DNA from: Thiomicrorhabdus sp034722175
GTDB taxonomy: Bacteria; Pseudomonadota; Gammaproteobacteria; Thiomicrospirales; Thiomicrospiraceae
Length of the DNA: 7,339 nucleotides
NCBI GenBank assembly: GCA_034722175.1
Contig: JAYENR010000199.1
Coordinates: 1 to 7,339, forward strand
Direction: 5' to 3'
Part shown: positions 6,931 through 7,339 of the stretch, one piece after another
Numbering within the stretch: position 1 is the stretch's first letter
Layout: each line of letters opens with the position of its first letter
Notes under the pieces: generated by a model
The model's database searches: none
What the model saw: the letters and a program-made list of their open reading frames with translations, nothing else
Told to the model about the DNA's origin: nothing
Position numbers and translations under genes: made by a program

Positions 6931-7210
6931 ATCACTTGGCTTAGGGGATATACCTAGATTTTTTCTTTATCTTGTCAAAAATAAACGTATAATTAGCACC
7001 AAGTACATTGATGTATGACTGGAAATTAAGCTTTTAATGACCACCCATTTTTGAAGCCGTTGTGTGAGCTTCTTTATAAATGTGGCATCTCTGTAAACAA
7101 CACAGTCTTATGAAAGCCCCTCGAAACGAGTACCAGATGGATTTGGTTCCTCTCTCTATTTCGTGTCAATGTCTAAGCCTTTATTTAAAAATGATTTACT
7201 TATTTCAAAA
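6931..7210 (+). other. Intergenic stretch with promoter-like signals and no supported gene
   Basis: This stretch holds CTTAGGGGATATACCTAG (6940-6957), an imperfect inverted repeat; a perfect TATAAT (6988-6993) about 30 bp further; and inverted repeats TACAT-2-ATGTA (7004-7015), ATTAA-4-TTAAT (7026-7039), GAAGC-10-GCTTC (7053-7072) and CTCG-3-CGAG (7120-7130). Only short reading frames exist: 44 codons from 7080, and MSKPLFKND... from 7169, which stops after 20 residues inside the presumed IS end. Neither has a good ribosome site. It may be the promoter and leader of a gene cut off by the adjacent IS30-type element. Confidence 0.4.
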
Positions 7211-7248
7211 TTAAGGCGCGCTTTCAAGTAATAAGTGCAATTTCTAAA

Positions 7249-7339
7249 TTAAGCTGCAAGTAAATCAACTTGCAGCCCCATAAATAATTCATTGGGTGTT
7301 TTACCACCTCTGGTTTTCCTAGGCCTATTATTTAACCTA
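7249..7339 (-). CDS. IS30-family transposase, C-terminal end (partial)
   Basis: The last 29 codons and the stop of a DDE transposase that runs off the right edge. The protein end begins RLNNRPRKTRGGKTPNELF, matching the IS30-family C-terminal block (LNxRPRK..G..TPxE.F) that follows the catalytic Glu; the remaining tail is MGLQVDLLAA. The catalytic DDE residues and the N-terminal helix-turn-helix lie outside the window, so intactness cannot be judged. No gene precedes it in the window on its own strand. Confidence 0.82.
   Translation of the reverse strand, partial: RLNNRPRKTRGGKTPNELFMGLQVDLLAA
7253..7276 (-). terminator. Hairpin within the transposase 3' end
   Basis: GCTGCAAGT (7253-7261) and ACTTGCAGC (7268-7276) form a perfect 9-bp stem with a 6-nt loop. 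On the minus strand the stem is followed by TTAATTT, a weak T-rich tail that includes the stop codon. It could terminate transposase transcripts although it lies inside the last eight codons. Confidence 0.45.

Larger units (their letters stand above)
7215..7339 (-). mobile_element. IS30-family insertion sequence, right part only
   Basis: The window enters the transposase end of an IS30-family element. Downstream of the transposase stop, the minus strand reads TTGCACTTATTACTTGAAAG (7222-7241), a plausible terminal inverted repeat given how closely these elements end after their gene. The exact boundary (set here at about 7215) and the left end cannot be checked in this window. Confidence 0.6.

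Noticed and set aside
6970..6993. TTGTCA and TATAAT as a complete sigma70 promoter
   Set aside because: The two elements are only 10 bp apart, too close to act as a -35/-10 pair; only the -10 is kept as a candidate.
7102..7131. Resemblance to a hammerhead ribozyme core (GTC, CTTATGA, CGAAAC)
   Set aside because: The required CTGATGA has a mismatch and no stem II can form between it and CGAAAC.
7080..7214. 44-codon open frame starting MWHLCKQHS
   Set aside because: It has no ribosome site, directly follows an in-frame stop, resembles nothing I recognise and ends at the presumed IS boundary.

Overview
The window reads as chromosomal DNA of a Gram-negative, moderately AT-rich bacterium, most likely a gammaproteobacterium. 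This rests on the ppk-ppx pairing, an E. coli-like exopolyphosphatase with a C-terminal HD-like domain, a PEP-CTERM envelope protein and YidD. The Thiomicrospira/Hydrogenovibrio group of sulfur oxidisers would fit, but that is a guess from overall character, not a proven assignment.

Layout. Positions 15-1358 (minus) hold a complete dihydroorotase of pyrimidine synthesis, of the subfamily with Gln-x-His in the first metal motif that is typical of Bacteroidetes enzymes. A 184-bp divergent region separates it from yidD (1543-1863, plus), which encodes the membrane protein insertion efficiency factor; here it lies away from its usual rnpA/yidC neighbours. After a 195-bp gap with a candidate PhoB-type promoter comes ppk (2059-4182), polyphosphate kinase 1. 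A 175-bp gap with two hairpin-forming regions follows, then ppx (4358-5890), exopolyphosphatase. A strong bidirectional terminator (5956-5991) and a 26-bp perfect palindrome (6005-6030) separate ppx from a convergent PEP-CTERM protein gene (6025-6699, minus). The right-hand 640 bp has no complete gene. It holds the PEP-CTERM promoter with an inverted-repeat operator candidate, a promoter-like stretch with no gene behind it, and at the edge the 3' end of an IS30-family transposase (7249-7339, minus).

How the genes work together. ppk and ppx form a polyphosphate module: Ppk makes polyP from ATP and Ppx hydrolyses it from the chain ends. The Pho-box-like sequence ahead of ppk suggests induction by phosphate starvation. 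The other genes are functionally unrelated neighbours. The pyrC-like gene and ppk share an identical 14-bp promoter core and have leaders of nearly equal predicted length. I found no clear undescribed multi-gene system. The most open questions are the orphan promoter/leader next to the IS30 end, the over-represented AGGCCT palindromes, and the regulatory inverted repeats around the PEP-CTERM gene.
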